64,000 nucleotides of DNA from Paraglaciecola psychrophila 170 (GCF_000347635.1 NC_020514.1:2232001-2296000); one strand, 5' to 3'; numbered from the stretch's first letter, positions 10,138 through 20,622 are shown. Notes: a model not told the origin generated them from the letters alone. Program-made: numbers and translations.

Positions 10138-11096
10138 TTCGGTTGTTTCTCTGTTGAATTTATCATGCGAGCTAAGTTTTCTTTTAACACTAATAATTGT
10201 TCAACGTGTAAAACGCCTCCTCTTATCGTTAATATTTGCGAAGCCGCTTTGGCTGCAAATTTTATCGAATCAATTGCTGAAAGGCCTGTTAATCGAGCAC
10301 CAATATAGCCACCATTAAAGTTATCGCCTGCCCCGGTAGTATCAAGAACATTAGTTGATGGTGTAATCTCAACACGTTCAACGTCACCACGGGTAATTAA
10401 TAAGCAATTTTGAGAGCCATTTTTAATCACTACCTCGTTGGCTGAAATGTTGAATAAGCGTCGAGTTGCATCGTCAACTGAAGTGGTGTTAAAGAGGATT
10501 TCCTCTTCCTCAAACCCAGGCAAATAGATATCGACATACATGAGTATTGCTTTAATAGCTTTAATTGCCGTCGCTTTGTCTGACCATAATTTAGGTCGAT
10601 AATTAGGGTCAAAAATAACTTTTCCACCCTGATTTCTATAATTCACCAAAAACTGTGAGAATTTCGTTCGACACATTTCACTCATTATTGCCAGTGTGAT
10701 GCCAGAAAAATATACATAATTGTGACTTGCAATTTGTTTTAACAATGGAATGAATAGTTCTTCATTATTAAATAAATAGTTGGCCGCAGAATCACTACGC
10801 CAATAGTCAAAAAAACGCTCACCAGTTGCATCGTTATTTATCATGTAAAGACCTGGTGATTTGTTTATTACTGTTTTTGGCTCAAGTAAATTAACGCCTC
10901 GTTGAACTGCGTCATGACGAACAATATTTGCCGATTTACCGTCTCCTAAACTGGTTATATAAGTTGTGTTTATACCTAGCCCAGCAAGTGTACACGCTGA
11001 GTTATAGGTATCGCCAGAAACGCCCAATGCAAAATTTTTATCACTTAAGGGAGAAAGCTCAAGCATAACCTCACCAATGATAGCTATATCCGTCAT
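10134..11096 (-). CDS. kdgK: 2-keto-3-deoxygluconate kinase (PfkB/ribokinase family)
   Basis: 320 residues. PfkB-family signs are the N-terminal GEVMLELSP, the YFSGITLAI segment, DPNYRPKLW and the C-terminal ATP/catalytic motif DTTGAGDNFNGG. It phosphorylates 2-keto-3-deoxy-D-gluconate made by UxuA, feeding the Entner-Doudoroff route. The frame is open upstream to 11177, but the ATG at 11096 has a strong GAGAGGGGAT ribosome-binding stretch and matches the usual N-terminus. First gene of the leftward kdgK-uxuB operon. Confidence 0.88.
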   Translation of the reverse strand: MTDIAIIGEVMLELSPLSDKNFALGVSGDTYNSACTLAGLGINTTYITSLGDGKSANIVRHDAVQRGVNLLEPKTVINKSPGLYMINNDATGERFFDYWRSDSAANYLFNNEELFIPLLKQIASHNYVYFSGITLAIMSEMCRTKFSQFLVNYRNQGGKVIFDPNYRPKLWSDKATAIKAIKAILMYVDIYLPGFEEEEILFNTTSVDDATRRLFNISANEVVIKNGSQNCLLITRGDVERVEITPSTNVLDTTGAGDNFNGGYIGARLTGLSAIDSIKFAAKAASQILTIRGGVLHVEQLLVLKENLARMINSTEKQPK

Positions 11097-11326
11097 AAAT
11101 CCCCTCTCAATTGATGCTTTAAAATAGACACCTAAACTTATAAGTTGTCTTAAGCTAACCATAATAAACGAAAACAAAGCGGCCTTACCAGTTTATTTTT
11201 TATTTTGTTTTTGTTTTTATTAGTGTTACTTAATATATATAGTTGAAAATAAACGGTTAAATTGTATTGTTTTCTTAGGTATTGATATTTTTTTAGCCAT
11301 TAGTTGTGTGATTTAAGTGATTTATT

Positions 11327-11339
11327 TTGGACTTACCAA
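11327..11339. promoter_or_regulatory. Candidate operator in the kdgK/uxaC divergent region
   Basis: TTGGACTTACCAA is a TTGG-N5-CCAA dyad in the 349-base gap between the divergent kdgK-uxuB and uxaC-uxuA operons. UxuR/ExuR-type regulators bind dyads with TTGG and CCAA arms, and a regulator of that family is encoded at 14726. Site assignment is inference. Confidence 0.35.
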
Positions 11340-11445
11340 TATTTTATCTGTTATGTTAGATCTACTTAATGCAGAGATTAAAAAATTGATAAAAGTTAAA
11401 TTTTATCTTTAGTAATATATATTGGTCAGTGGGAATTCTGGGTTC

Positions 11446-12861
11446 ATGATAAAAAAATTAGTATTACATCCTGATAGATTGTTTTCATCCGATGAAAATA
11501 TCCGAAATGTTGCTCGGGTTTTGTATCAAAAGGTCAAAGACTTACCGATTATTAGTCCTCATGGTCATACAGACCCATCATGGTTTTCACAAAATACCGC
11601 GTTTGAAAATGCTACTGAGTTGCTAATCAAGCCTGATCATTATGTATTTCGTATGTTGTATAGTCAGGGCATCGCATTAGAAGATTTGGGTATTTCAACT
11701 ACAGAGAATACCGAGGTTGAAACTGATAGCAGAAAAATTTGGCATATATTAGCCAAAAATTATTATCTCTACCGCGGTACTCCATCGAGAATGTGGCTCG
11801 ACACGGTGTTCTTTGAAGTGTTTAACTTTGAAGTTGTGTTGTCAGAAGAAACGGCCGATCATTATTACGATACAATTAATGCGGCGCTAGCAACCGATGC
11901 TTTTAAGCCACGCGCCTTGTTTGACCGCTTTAAAATAGAATGCCTTTCTACCACTGAGTCACCTCTAAATGATCTTGCTGAGCATAAAGCTATTAATGAC
12001 AGTGACTGGAATGGTCGAGTCATTTCTGGGTATCGGCCCGATCCTGTTGTGGATCCTGAGTATGAAGGCTTTGTTAGTGCTGTTAAACATTTTGGTGAAA
12101 TAACCGATGAAGATACTTCAACATTTTCTGGTTACTTATCAGCCCATCGAAAAAGACGGACTTATTTTAAAGCAGCCGGCGTAACGTCAACAGATCATGG
12201 TCACCCAACTGCTCAAACGGCTTATCTAGTAAAAGCTGAAATAGAAGCTTTATATGCCATTGTTATTTCAGGTAAAGCATCACCAGAACAAGCTGAACTT
12301 TTTCGTGCTCATATGTTGACAGAAATGGCAGCCATGAGTATAGAAGATGGTTTAGTGATGCAAATACACCCAGGCGTTTATCGCAATCATAATCAAGGTG
12401 TTTTTAAGCAGTTTGGTCGCGATAAAGGCGCTGATATCCCTCTTCAAACGAGTTTCGTTGAACAGCTTAAACCGTTGCTTGATAAATATGGCACTAACCC
12501 TGAACTCACGCTCATTTTATTTACCTTAGATGAAACAGCTTATAGCCGTGAGCTAGCGCCTTTAGCAGGACATTACCCTTGTTTACGTTTAGGACCTCCT
12601 TGGTGGTTTCATGATAGCCCTGAGGGGATGCGTCGATTTCGTCAACAAACAACCGAAACTGCGGGTTTTTATAATACCGTTGGTTTTAATGATGATACTC
12701 GTGCTTTTTTATCTATTCCGGCTCGTCATGACGTAGCCAGAAGAATGGATTGTAACTGGCTTGCTGAATTAGTGTGTGATCATCGCTTAGAGCTTGACGA
12801 AGCAGAAGAACTTGCTGTTGAGTTAGCGTACACACTGGCAAAGAAAGCTTATAAATTATAA
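11446..12861 (+). CDS. uxaC: Uronate isomerase
   Basis: 471 residues, matching E. coli UxaC (470). The N-terminal LPIISPHGHTDPSWF carries the metal-binding histidines, and AGVTSTDHGHP and LRLGPPWWFHDSPEGMRRF are characteristic. It interconverts D-glucuronate and D-fructuronate (and galacturonate and tagaturonate). A TTG at 11422 would add 8 residues; the ATG at 11446 gives the family's standard N-terminus and is preferred. Only uxuB and uxuA partners are nearby, no uxaA/uxaB, so the glucuronate branch is the likely use. Confidence 0.93.
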   Translation: MIKKLVLHPDRLFSSDENIRNVARVLYQKVKDLPIISPHGHTDPSWFSQNTAFENATELLIKPDHYVFRMLYSQGIALEDLGISTTENTEVETDSRKIWHILAKNYYLYRGTPSRMWLDTVFFEVFNFEVVLSEETADHYYDTINAALATDAFKPRALFDRFKIECLSTTESPLNDLAEHKAINDSDWNGRVISGYRPDPVVDPEYEGFVSAVKHFGEITDEDTSTFSGYLSAHRKRRTYFKAAGVTSTDHGHPTAQTAYLVKAEIEALYAIVISGKASPEQAELFRAHMLTEMAAMSIEDGLVMQIHPGVYRNHNQGVFKQFGRDKGADIPLQTSFVEQLKPLLDKYGTNPELTLILFTLDETAYSRELAPLAGHYPCLRLGPPWWFHDSPEGMRRFRQQTTETAGFYNTVGFNDDTRAFLSIPARHDVARRMDCNWLAELVCDHRLELDEAEELAVELAYTLAKKAYKL

Positions 12862-12902
12862 TGCCTAGAATGAAGGCAAAAATAAAAAATGGAGATTAAA
12901 TA

Positions 12903-14099
12903 ATGCGTGAAGCTTGGAGATGGTTTGGTCCTAATGATCCTGTAACAATTGAGGACATCAGACAAACTGGAGCGACAGATATTGTTAGTGCTTTACACTC
13001 TGTACCTACGGGTGAAATTTGGCCTTTAGACAAAATTAGTACTCATAAGAAATTAATTGAACAAGATAACAAACCTCATTCATCTTTAGTGTGGTCAGTT
13101 GTGGAAAGCATACCTGTTCATGAAGATATAAAAATGGGTCGTGATAACCATCAACGCTATGTTGATAATTGGATAACATCAATGGAAAACTTAGCGAAAT
13201 GTGGTATAAAAACAGTTTGTTATAATTTTATGCCCGTTATTGATTGGACGCGCACAGATTTAAAATATCAGCTTCCTAATGGTGGTTACGCCCTAAGGTT
13301 TGATCAGCAAAAGTTTGCAGCATTTGATTTGTTCATCTTACAACGTAGTAACGCTGAAGACGATTATTCAGTAAAAGAGTTAGCAGACGCAAAATTAACA
13401 TTCGAAGCCATGTCGGATGAAGATAAAACACTGTTAACACAAAATATTATTGCTGGTTTACCGGGTAAGATGACTGATGCATACACCATAGATAACTTTC
13501 GGGATATGCTGGCAAACTATAAAGATATTAACAAAGATGTTTTAAGAAAAAATTTATTTTCCTTCTTGTCACAAGTATTACCAATAGCGGAACAATTTGG
13601 GGTTAAATTAGCAATACATCCTGATGACCCACCAAGAGACATGTTAGGTTTACCACGTATTATTTGTACCTCAGAAGACCTAGATATCCTTTTTACTTCG
13701 CTACCAAGCCCAGCTAATGGCATCACCTTATGTGTGGGAACTTATGGTAGTCGCCCAGATAATGATTTACCAGCCATGGCTAAGCGGTATGGCTCACGTA
13801 TTCATTTTGCTCATTTAAGAGGAGTGAGTAGAGATGAAGATGAGCAACGTTCTTTTTATGAAGCCGAACATCTAGAAAGTGATGTCGATATGGTGAGCGT
13901 AATTTCAGCTTTATTGGCGGAAGAAAAATTGCGCAATGGAGCAGAAGGTAATGGTGAAATATTTATTCGCCCCGATCATGGTCACCAAATATTAGACGAC
14001 CTTAATAAACAAGGTAATCCAGGGTATTCTTGTATTGGTCGCTTAAAAGGCTTAGCTGAAATACGCGGTGTCATTAAAGCATTAAAGGCTAATTTATGA
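12903..14099 (+). CDS. uxuA: Mannonate dehydratase
   Basis: 398 residues, as expected for the family. The N-terminus MREAWRWFGPNDPV and the segments VCYNFMPVIDWTRTDL, LAIHPDDPPRDMLGLPRI and RPDHGHQILDDL with its metal-binding His and Asp are diagnostic. It dehydrates D-mannonate to 2-keto-3-deoxygluconate, the substrate of KdgK. It follows uxaC by 41 bases with a GGAGAT ribosome-binding stretch at about 12891. Confidence 0.93.
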   Translation: MREAWRWFGPNDPVTIEDIRQTGATDIVSALHSVPTGEIWPLDKISTHKKLIEQDNKPHSSLVWSVVESIPVHEDIKMGRDNHQRYVDNWITSMENLAKCGIKTVCYNFMPVIDWTRTDLKYQLPNGGYALRFDQQKFAAFDLFILQRSNAEDDYSVKELADAKLTFEAMSDEDKTLLTQNIIAGLPGKMTDAYTIDNFRDMLANYKDINKDVLRKNLFSFLSQVLPIAEQFGVKLAIHPDDPPRDMLGLPRIICTSEDLDILFTSLPSPANGITLCVGTYGSRPDNDLPAMAKRYGSRIHFAHLRGVSRDEDEQRSFYEAEHLESDVDMVSVISALLAEEKLRNGAEGNGEIFIRPDHGHQILDDLNKQGNPGYSCIGRLKGLAEIRGVIKALKANL

Positions 14100-14158
14100 T
14101 AACCCTCAATCTACTAACAGGTATTTTAGAAGGTCAATAAATGAAATCTTTGTTCAGC

Positions 14159-14303
14159 CTTAGGGGAAAATAAACGCTTTTATCTATCTATACCTGTTAC
14201 CAATCAAAGTGCAGGATTTCAGTGGGAATTAAAATGGCTTTAGGCAAGGAAAATAATTTAAGCATAGTCATTTTATGCTTAAATTATTAGAGGCTCCCCT
14301 AAG
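14159..14303. repeat. Small inverted-repeat element, MITE-like
   Basis: A 145-base segment bounded by CTTAGGGGA (14159-14167) and its exact complement TCCCCTAAG (14295-14303). Inside, AATAATTTAAGCATA (14252-14266) and its perfect 15-base complement (14274-14288) form a strong hairpin with a 7-base loop. No coding capacity. It may be a miniature transposable element or a uxuA terminator region; no target-site duplication is obvious. Confidence 0.4.
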
Positions 14304-14307
14304 AATA

Positions 14308-14373
14308 ATCCAACTGGACAGTCCACATTGTGGGATATTAATCAACTGGATAGGCCACTTTGTGGGGTATTGG
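14308..14373 (+). repeat. Tandem pair of imperfect 33-bp repeats
   Basis: Two adjacent units (14308-14340 and 14341-14373) share CAACTGGA, a central CCAC(A/T)TTGTGG palindrome and a final GGGRTATT. A reversed CTGTCCAG follows at 14383-14390. Possible protein-binding array or element end; function unknown. Confidence 0.55.
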
Positions 14374-14725
14374 TAAATTAGCCTGTCCAGTTTCGGGCAG
14401 TAACATTCGTACTTAAGATGTTCAAGTTGAGATTAAAGAAAAGCTTTATATAAATTAGGTAATATTTAGCCATGTGTTCATATAAATAAGGAAATAAATT
14501 AGCTACATACTTGATGAATAGCAGCATTGATAAAACTTTGAACATATACAATATAATTATTATTCTCTCTTCTCATTATCAAACTGGTCATTCCAATTGC
14601 ACTCGATGTCTATATAATTTAAAATTACTGAATTACTGACTGATTAATTAGATTTGATAGAAACTTCAACTCATTTAACTCAATTAGTTTAGTCGTTTGA
14701 AAAATCAATGTTGAAAGGAAAACTT

Positions 14726-15493
14726 ATGAAGTTATCATCAGGTAGGGAACCACGGCTTTATCAACAAATAGCTGGGAAATTGGTTACTTTAATTGAATCT
14801 GGTGAATATACCGTTGGTATGCGTTTACCCGCTGAGCGAGAACTTGCGGCAATGTTTAAAGTCAGTCGGCCAACAATCCGGGAAGCGGTTATCGCTCTCG
14901 AATTAGAGTGTATTATAGAAGTTCGTATGGGCTCTGGTGTTTATGTTATTGAAAATAGTAAGGATAAAATCCGGTTTTCTGATAAAGATGTTGGTCCATT
15001 TGAATTAACCGAAGCACGAGTATTAATTGAAGGTGAAGCTGCAGCACTTGCTGCAACAATGATCACTGATGAGGAGTTAGTATCGCTCGCTGAAAGTTTA
15101 GATGAAATGGCGTGCGAAAATAATAATGATATGGATACGCACGAAGCTGCAGATAAAAAATTCCATATGATCATTGCACAGGCAACCAATAATAGCGCTA
15201 TTACTTCTGTTATCGAAGAACTTTGGGATGAGCGCGAACGATCTCCCTTAACTAAACGTATGTATGAAAAAGTACGAAATAGTGGAGTAAAACCTTGTGT
15301 TGACGAACATCGAAAAGTCTACGAAGCGTTAAAAGCCCATGATGCTCAAGCTGCTCGTAATTTGATGCGTGCACATCTACTGCGCGTAATAGATGGTATT
15401 TTAGAAGCTACAGAAATTGAAGCGGTTGAAGCGGCTCGAAATCAAACGCTTAAGAGTCGTGAAAGGTTTAGTAAAGCGCGTAAACTTAGCTAA
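14726..15493 (+). CDS. GntR/FadR-family regulator, UxuR/ExuR-like
   Basis: 255 residues. The N-terminal winged helix-turn-helix contains GMRLPAERELAAMFKVSRPTIREA, and the C-terminal FCD domain keeps its metal-binding pattern (FHMIIAQATN, then DEHRKVYEAL and MRAHL). Length and sequence fit UxuR/ExuR, which repress hexuronate genes until fructuronate or a related acid binds. Translation could begin at the ATG 14708, but the ATG at 14726 has AAAGGA just upstream and fits the family. It lies downstream of, and in the same direction as, uxaC-uxuA but separated by 626 bases, so it has its own promoter. Confidence 0.85.
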   Translation: MKLSSGREPRLYQQIAGKLVTLIESGEYTVGMRLPAERELAAMFKVSRPTIREAVIALELECIIEVRMGSGVYVIENSKDKIRFSDKDVGPFELTEARVLIEGEAAALAATMITDEELVSLAESLDEMACENNNDMDTHEAADKKFHMIIAQATNNSAITSVIEELWDERERSPLTKRMYEKVRNSGVKPCVDEHRKVYEALKAHDAQAARNLMRAHLLRVIDGILEATEIEAVEAARNQTLKSRERFSKARKLS

Positions 15494-15528
15494 ACAACCA
15501 TTATTTGCATAGTATTAGTCACTACGAA

Positions 15529-15557
15529 GGCTATTTTCTTGTTGAAAATAGGCTTTT
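15529..15557 (+). terminator. Rho-independent terminator after the GntR regulator
   Basis: Arms around CTATTTTC and GAAAATAG enclose a TTGTT loop, followed by GC and five T. It lies about 35 bases after the regulator's stop. Confidence 0.75.
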
Positions 15558-15638
15558 TATATTAAGTGATAGTGTTAGAAGTCTTTAGAAATACTCACTG
15601 TGAAATTTTTCCCCATATTACTAAATCCAACAGCTTCT

Positions 15639-16122
15639 TCATATTTGATGACCTAATGATATTCCTGCTTTTAATTTTGGTCGACGACGTAATTTAATTT
15701 TAGGTTCAAAAGTATCCATTTTATTATAAGTAACGTGCCCTGAGATGTTGAGTTTATCGGTAGGGTGATAGGCAAAAGATAATTCAGCTGCTCTAGCTTC
15801 AACTTTTGAACGGTTAACATTAATAAAAGCGATAGGATCAAAATGGATTAAATCAGTAAAAGTATTCTTATAAACACTTGCAATAGTTGTTAGTTTCTTA
15901 TTGAGTAAATGATGATTTAAGGTGACATCATAGTTTTACTTAACTCAGGTTTTAGTAAAGAGTTGCCAACAAAAGGATGACCTACAGCGAAAAAACTGGG
16001 TAATTTTAACCCTTCACTATATTGCTGAAGAAGTTCTTTTTCTGTGAAAGCAGAGTTTCTATTTGAAGTAACATCAAGTACCTTATTTACCGATTCGATT
16101 GTCGAGAAGCTACCTTTGACAG
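15639..16122 (-). pseudogene. TonB-dependent receptor, C-terminal remnant
   Basis: Read leftward, this region encodes typical TonB-receptor barrel sequence: LKLPSFFAVGHPFVGN, SLLKPELSKT, then after a frameshift near 15935 DVTLNHHLLNKKLTTIASVY, NVNRSKVEARAAELSF and KLRRRPKLKAGI. These resemble the last barrel strands of BtuB/SusC-like outer membrane receptors. No plug domain or upstream part is present before 16122. The remnant suggests that an outer-membrane polysaccharide uptake gene once stood here. Confidence 0.7.
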
Positions 16123-16249
16123 CCTAATTTAATAGGTATCCGTTCGGCAAAGCACATCTAACATACGAAACAGTAAGCTTTCCTAAAATTAGTTAGAAAA
16201 CAGCATGTGAAATTAGCCACACAAAAAAATAGACCATCTAGCGGTCATT

Positions 16250-16296
16250 AAAAAGGGTACCTGCAGCTATAGTTAATGCGGCAATGTACCCTTTTT
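16250..16296. terminator. Bidirectional hairpin between the two remnants
   Basis: AAAAAGGGTAC (16250-16260) pairs with GTACCCTTTTT (16286-16296) across a 25-base loop, giving a U-tract for transcription from either side. It probably ended the carbohydrate-binding gene whose stop is at 16344. Confidence 0.6.
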
Positions 16297-16343
16297 ATAA
16301 CGACACACCAGTGTCTATTTAATTTTTTAAGCTTAAATTATTG

Positions 16344-16560
16344 TCAGGAAAGCACAATATAATCTATATTAAGACCTTTATTATCGTCATCTCTTTGAAG
16401 TGTTAGTGTAGCACCAGCGGGTATATCAATATCTACTGCTTGCGTTTCAACGTATGAACCATACCAGGTCCCATTTGATACAAAATTAAAATTTGTTGTA
16501 TGAACACCATTCACATAGACACTATACTTACCGCTTTTCGTTGAAGCATATTTAACAATT
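16344..16560 (-). pseudogene. C-terminal fragment of a carbohydrate-binding module
   Basis: Reading leftward to a TGA at 16344-16346, the translation contains KYSVYVNGVHTTNFNF, WYGSYVETQAVDIDIPAG and ATLTLQRDDDNKGLNIDYIV. The pattern of short beta strands ending in DYIVL is typical of CBM6/CBM35-type beta-sandwich modules on secreted polysaccharide-degrading enzymes. The rest of the enzyme has been replaced by the broken transposase that abuts it near 16560. It was probably an agarase, fucoidanase or similar, but the catalytic part is gone. Confidence 0.6.
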
Positions 16561-17413
16561 AATGATGTTGTCTGGTGCGTTTTTATATGCTTTTTGTGTC
16601 ATCCAACCCGGTTTTATTTTTGATTTTGGAATATCGATTAAGTGGTCTTTTTTACCTAAAGCCATGCCTTTACCAAAGTCCGTTATGCGTTTACACGAGC
16701 CATGTTGTTCAAAGAATACATCAACGCCTCTTTTTATCATTTCAACCCATAAAAAGTAGGCACCAAAGAAAGCATCTCCGACGACTATGCTGCCTTTTTG
16801 AAAGGTATCTAATACCTGACGCAATAAGCTCTGCTCATCAGAGCCTTTACCTTTAAACGGCCCCACTGCGGCATTTAGAATAACACCAGTATGCAGACAA
16901 CTGACGGCAAGCAGCCTGCATATTGGAAAGCCCAACCCTGCCTTTTGTGCGCCTTGTTGAGGGAAGACTGTTTGACTACTTTTTGTGTCGGGCATCGTCA
17001 ATGAGGCTAACGCTGCGCCCAAACCAACGCCACTTTTGGGGTACTGTTCTATGAATTAACTCACCTGTCTTGTTAACCAGTTGGGTTAATAGAGACGGCG
17101 ATAACCTTTTTTGGGCTTTACAGTAGACGGCTGTGTTTGCACTGGTGTTGTCCACGAAGTGCGCCTGAATGAGTATGTCGTTTACGGCTTTACTGCACGA
17201 TCTATCTTCATTTAAGGTTTGTGCGAGTAACATAAACAGTGTTTTAGTCGGCGTATAAATCCGCTCACGATAGTTATTGGGTAGGTTGTTTTCAATCGTT
17301 AAGGTTAGCTCATCGTGAGAGAGTGAGGCTAAAAAATCTACTGCATGAGTATTATTGGCTAAATGATGGATCTTCTTCAGTTGGGAAAGATGAATATGGA
17401 AGATAATGGACAT
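16552..17413 (-). pseudogene. IS4-family transposase, frameshifted and 3'-truncated
   Basis: Two leftward pieces. 17413-16976 gives an IS4-type N-terminus ending WRWFGRSVSLID, and 17022-16552 continues with MPDTKSSQTVFPQQG, KAGLGFPICRLLAVS and VVGDAFFGAYFLWVEM, the second catalytic Asp region. The frame breaks at about 16990-17015, and the C-terminal Glu region is missing where the sequence runs into the carbohydrate-binding fragment. It is a dead copy, unrelated to the first IS4-type remnant at 7270. Confidence 0.8.
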
Positions 17414-17716
17414 GAAGGCGGAGTACTTTTGTGGTTGTTTTTGTGGTGAAAATATTCTACAACGTTTTTTTCCTTTTTTAGTATTACATTTTACTTTAAC
17501 TTACTGTCATTAAAGAATTATTTTCTTAAGCTAGTGCCATTCGGGGCAGATCCAAATTAGATGATAATGGATAGTCAATCCAATGACTAGTAATGGCACC
17601 AACCCGATCAAAAGCTGGTGACGTGGCAGTGCGTGTTTCAAACATTAATTCTCAGTTTCAAACTTTAATATGCTCGTACAGTAAAAACAGAAACGCTTTG
17701 CTTTATTGAAACGACT
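17414..17716. other. Gene-free stretch between transposase remnant and xylA
   Basis: No gene is seen on either strand. It likely includes the outer end of the broken insertion element and unassigned AT-rich sequence. Confidence 0.5.
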
Positions 17717-17751
17717 AAAAAACGCCTGATGTATTACATCAGGCGTTTTTT
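17717..17751 (-). terminator. Terminator of the xylBA operon
   Basis: An 11-bp perfect stem CGCCTGATGTA / TACATCAGGCG (17723-17733, 17735-17745) is flanked by runs of six A and six T. It is followed by the xylA stop 30 bases to the right, so it ends leftward xylBA transcription; the symmetric runs allow action in both directions. Confidence 0.85.
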
Positions 17752-17779
17752 GGGACCAAAGACTTACTGGTGTTAGAGC

Positions 17780-19099
17780 TTAACCGTATAAAATGCGATT
17801 AACTTTGTTTTCCATTAACTCTTGTTGGCCACTAACATGTTTGGGTTGCAAATTATTACTCACTGTATGACTAGTAAGGGTTTCAAGGCTTTGCTGACCG
17901 CTTAAAATAGACTGGCCGAATTTTTGACCCCATCCCTCATAACGTTGTGATATTTTGTCTGCAATGAAATCATTTTCTAATATTGCTGCTGCCTTTTTAA
18001 GGGCTAAAGCCATGTGATCCATGCCACCAATGTGTCCGTGGAATAAATCTGCTGGATCACTACTTTGACGGCGTAATTTACAATCAAAGTTCAAACCACC
18101 AGTGGTAAAACCACCCGACTTAAGAATTTCATACATGACTAAACTAAGCTCTTCGACTTCAGTAGGAAATTGATCAGTATCCCAGCCATTTTGTGCATCA
18201 CCGCGGTTAGCGTCGATACTACCGAATAGGCCTAAGGATATAGCTGTAGCAATCTCATGATGAAATGAGTGGCCTGCTAAGGTAGCGTGGTTAGCTTCAA
18301 TATTCACTTTGAATTCTTGCTCTAATCCAAACTGTTTCAGAAATCCATAAACGGTGGCGGTGTCGTAGTCGTATTGGTGCTTAGTCGGCTCTTGAGGTTT
18401 TGGCTCAATTAATAATGCACCTTTAAAACCAATCTTGTGTTTATGCTCAGCAACCATAGTAAAGAAGCGACCTAGCTGCTCGCGCTCTTGACGTAGGTCG
18501 GTGTTGAGTAGGCTTTCATAACCTTCACGTCCACCCCATAATACGTAGTTTTCACCGCCCAATCGTTTGGTGGCATTCATCGCATGGCACACTTGGGTTG
18601 CACCATAACTAAATACATCTGGATTTGGGTTAGACGCGCCACCTGCTGCGTATCTTGGGTTACTGAATAAGTTAGCTGTTCCCCAAAGCAGTTTTAAACC
18701 GGTTTCAGATTGTTTTTGTTCGAGTACATCGACCATCGCCGAAAAGTTGTTAACGTAATCGTTAATACTGTCACCTTCAGGGGACACATCGATATCGTGG
18801 AAGCAGTAGTAGGGGATATTGAGTTTGCTAAAAAATTCAAAGGCAACATCCGCCTTTTGTTTAGCCCTTTGCATAGGATCGCCAGGTTTCAGCCATGGTC
18901 TGCCAAAGGTGCCTTGACCAAATACATCTGCTCCGTCCCAACAAAAGTTGTGCCAGTAACAGGCGGCAAAACGAAGATGTTCAGCCATAGTTTTGCCAAG
19001 CACAACTTGGCTGGCGTCGTAATGATGAAAAGCTAGAGGGTTGACAGACTCAGTGCCTTCAAATTGAATACTGGGTATGGAATCAAAATAAGTGGTCAT
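17780..19099 (-). CDS. xylA: Xylose isomerase
   Basis: 439 residues, the size of E. coli XylA (440). The N-terminus begins with [36 protein letters not shown] carries the catalytic His and Asp, [10 protein letters not shown] and [16 protein letters not shown] hold the metal-binding Glu residues, and [17 protein letters not shown] completes the site. It converts D-xylose to D-xylulose. The gene overlaps xylB by 4 bases and is the second gene of a leftward operon. Confidence 0.95.
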   Translation of the reverse strand: MTTYFDSIPSIQFEGTESVNPLAFHHYDASQVVLGKTMAEHLRFAACYWHNFCWDGADVFGQGTFGRPWLKPGDPMQRAKQKADVAFEFFSKLNIPYYCFHDIDVSPEGDSINDYVNNFSAMVDVLEQKQSETGLKLLWGTANLFSNPRYAAGGASNPNPDVFSYGATQVCHAMNATKRLGGENYVLWGGREGYESLLNTDLRQEREQLGRFFTMVAEHKHKIGFKGALLIEPKPQEPTKHQYDYDTATVYGFLKQFGLEQEFKVNIEANHATLAGHSFHHEIATAISLGLFGSIDANRGDAQNGWDTDQFPTEVEELSLVMYEILKSGGFTTGGLNFDCKLRRQSSDPADLFHGHIGGMDHMALALKKAAAILENDFIADKISQRYEGWGQKFGQSILSGQQSLETLTSHTVSNNLQPKHVSGQQELMENKVNRILYG

Positions 19100-20565
19100 A
19101 AAATTTCCTTGTTAAAAATAGTGCGTAATTGAGAATAGGTCTTTCTATAAACAGCAAGACGTTGCTCAAAAATTTTTTGAGTTGCAGTGTTAGGGGTATG
19201 AATTTGCAGCGCTTCTGGTTGCGGGCAAATCTGTTCAATTGATAATTCGGGTTGCATGGCTAAATGAGCGAGGCGCGCAGCGCCAAGGGCAGGGCCAACT
19301 TCGCCTCCATGTCTAAAGGTGATTTTTGTCTTTAATACATCTGCCATCAGCTGTCGCCAATAGGCACTTTGTGCACCGCCACCAATAACAGTGATTTCAG
19401 TTGCTTTGGTACCTGACTGATGTAATGCATCTACACCGTCAGCAAAGGCAAAACACACGCCTTCAAGCACCGCATGTAACATGTCGAGTTTGCCTGTGTC
19501 GTGGGTTAAACCAATGAAAGCGCCCTGGGCTAAGGGATCATTGTGAGGTGTGCGCTCGCCACTTAAATAGGGCAAGTAGTAAGGGGCGGTTTTCTGATCA
19601 ACTGGGTTATTTTCAAGTTGTTCAAGTAATCGCCCGATATCCTCTTCTACTACCTGTTTGGCAAACCAATCTAAGCAGCTAGCAGCACTTAACATTACTG
19701 ACATTAAGTGCCAGCGCTCAGGTAACGCATGGCAAAAACTGTGAACTGCCAATTCAGCTTGTTGGCTGAAATGATCGGTTACGACGAAGTAAACACCTGA
19801 TGTGCCAAGAGAGATCATGCCTTGACCGGGCTCAACTAGGCCTACACCTATTGCTCCGGCAGCATTATCCCCAGCACCTGCTATCACAGGTACCGTCGAT
19901 AATCCCCAACGGCTAGCTATGTCTGATTGCAACACACCTGTGATTTGATTACCTTCAAAAAGCTGCGGCATATGCGCTAAATTTAAACCACATGCAGCCA
20001 GCATTTCTATATCCCATATTCGTTTTTTTGTATTCAGCCAAAGTGTGCCGGCTGCGTCAGACATATCCGTAGCGAAGTCGCCAGTCAATAACCACCTTAG
20101 GTAGTCTTTGGGTAACAGTACTTTGGCGATCCGTGCGAAGTTCTCGGCTTCATGATGTTTAGCCCAGAGTAATTTGGGTGCGGTAAATCCCGGCATCATT
20201 ATATTGCCAGTCGTTTCTCGGCTATTCTGCACTGCTTGTTCAAGCTCTTCACATTCTTTCGCGCTACGGCCATCGTTCCAGAGTATCGCTGGTCGGATAA
20301 CCTCACCATTTTTGTCAAGTAAGGTGGCGCCGTGCATTTGCCCCGACAAACCTATTGCCTTGACTTGAGATAAGTATGGGCGACTGGACAAATCATCCAT
20401 TACCTTACAAAAGGCTGTCCACCAGTCGGCTGGGTTTTGTTCAGACCATAATGCTTGTGGTCGAGATACCATTAGCTCAGCCGATTGTGAATCAACGATC
20501 TGTCCTTCGGGATTGGTAATAATGACTTTAATCCCTGACGTGCCTAAATCAATACCTAAATACAT
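19096..20565 (-). CDS. xylB: Xylulokinase
   Basis: 489 residues of the FGGY carbohydrate kinase family: the N-terminal [14 protein letters not shown] phosphate loop, [34 protein letters not shown] and the C-terminal [17 protein letters not shown]. It phosphorylates D-xylulose, feeding the pentose phosphate route. The frame extends upstream to 20622, but the ATG at 20565 places the kinase N-terminus correctly. First gene of the xylBA operon, divergent from xylR. Confidence 0.93.
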   Translation of the reverse strand: MYLGIDLGTSGIKVIITNPEGQIVDSQSAELMVSRPQALWSEQNPADWWTAFCKVMDDLSSRPYLSQVKAIGLSGQMHGATLLDKNGEVIRPAILWNDGRSAKECEELEQAVQNSRETTGNIMMPGFTAPKLLWAKHHEAENFARIAKVLLPKDYLRWLLTGDFATDMSDAAGTLWLNTKKRIWDIEMLAACGLNLAHMPQLFEGNQITGVLQSDIASRWGLSTVPVIAGAGDNAAGAIGVGLVEPGQGMISLGTSGVYFVVTDHFSQQAELAVHSFCHALPERWHLMSVMLSAASCLDWFAKQVVEEDIGRLLEQLENNPVDQKTAPYYLPYLSGERTPHNDPLAQGAFIGLTHDTGKLDMLHAVLEGVCFAFADGVDALHQSGTKATEITVIGGGAQSAYWRQLMADVLKTKITFRHGGEVGPALGAARLAHLAMQPELSIEQICPQPEALQIHTPNTATQKIFEQRLAVYRKTYSQLRTIFNKEIL

Positions 20566-20622
20566 CACAATATCCACGTTAATTTTGTTGATAGCATAGT
20601 GGCTGAGAGTGCAAAAACACAC

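Larger units (their letters stand above)
14100..14725. other. Gene-free stretch between uxuA and the GntR regulator
   Basis: No convincing gene in either direction. It holds a small inverted-repeat element (14159-14303), a tandem pair of 33-bp repeats (14308-14373) and AT-rich sequence that should contain the regulator's promoter; no promoter could be chosen with confidence. Confidence 0.6.
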
